Positions 6,427 through 6,444 of a stretch of DNA of 6,444 bases are shown here, in pieces. Made by a program: the position numbers and the translations under genes. Under the pieces are notes generated by a model. That model searched no databases and was not told the origin of the DNA. It saw nothing but the letters and a program-made list of their open reading frames with translations. Each line of letters opens with the position of its first letter. The stretch's first letter is position 1. Origin of the DNA: JBHIBA01 sp046758845. Lineage in GTDB: Bacteria; UBA8248; JACPRG01; G963555815. The stretch is taken from NCBI GenBank assembly GCA_046758845.1, contig JBHIBA010000271.1:1-6444 (forward strand), given 5' to 3'.

Positions 6427-6444
6427 GCCGGGGTGGCGGAACGG
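6427..6444 (+). tRNA. tRNA-Leu, 5' end only, cut by the window edge
   Basis: The last 18 bases, GCCGGGGTGGCGGAACGG, read as the start of a class II tRNA-Leu: acceptor strand GCCGGGG (positions 1-7), T8, G9, D-stem GCG at 10-12, then GAAC and the invariant GG of the D-loop. The TGGCGGAA block is typical of bacterial tRNA-Leu genes. The anticodon, variable arm and 3' acceptor strand lie outside the window, so the isoacceptor cannot be named and the call cannot be verified by folding. Confidence 0.72.

Overview
This window looks like ordinary chromosome from a GC-rich, probably Gram-negative bacterium. The reasons are the GC-rich coding, a polytopic GT39-type glycosyltransferase pair (lipid-linked sugar transfer at the inner membrane) and a LivJ-type binding-protein fold. 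The phylum cannot be fixed from the sequence. A deltaproteobacterial, Nitrospirota or NC10-like lineage would fit, but this is a guess.

Layout. Bases 1-364 hold no gene I can identify. They contain two antiparallel open frames of unknown meaning, a cluster of overlapping and mutually exclusive inverted repeats (152-231), and a possible insertion-sequence end relic near 287-304. A small plus-strand gene (365-886) encodes a YacP/Rae1-type NYN-domain nuclease. It converges on two minus-strand genes (2711-4318, then 967-2580) that are tandem paralogues encoding GT39/ArnT/PMT-like integral membrane glycosyltransferases. Upstream of these, also on the minus strand, lies a two-gene unit: a PPOX/split-barrel flavin (or F420) binding protein (5664-6062) followed by a LivJ-like type 1 periplasmic-binding-fold protein (4506-5609) that has no signal peptide. 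This unit ends in a strong intrinsic terminator whose loop contains the stop codon of the second gene. About 360 bases without a recognised gene follow (6063-6426). The window ends 18 bases into what reads as the 5' end of a plus-strand tRNA-Leu.

How the genes work together. The two glycosyltransferases are probably co-transcribed and probably modify related envelope acceptors, with divergence after duplication. The PPOX and binding-protein genes look like one transcription unit, but no permease or ATPase genes are visible, so the binding protein is an orphan or a cytoplasmic sensor-like protein. I see no CRISPR array, prophage, toxin-antitoxin pair or recognisable novel multi-gene defence system. 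The most distinctive items are the tandem glycosyltransferase pair, the leaderless binding protein, the terminator built into the end of a coding region, and the competing hairpins at the left edge.
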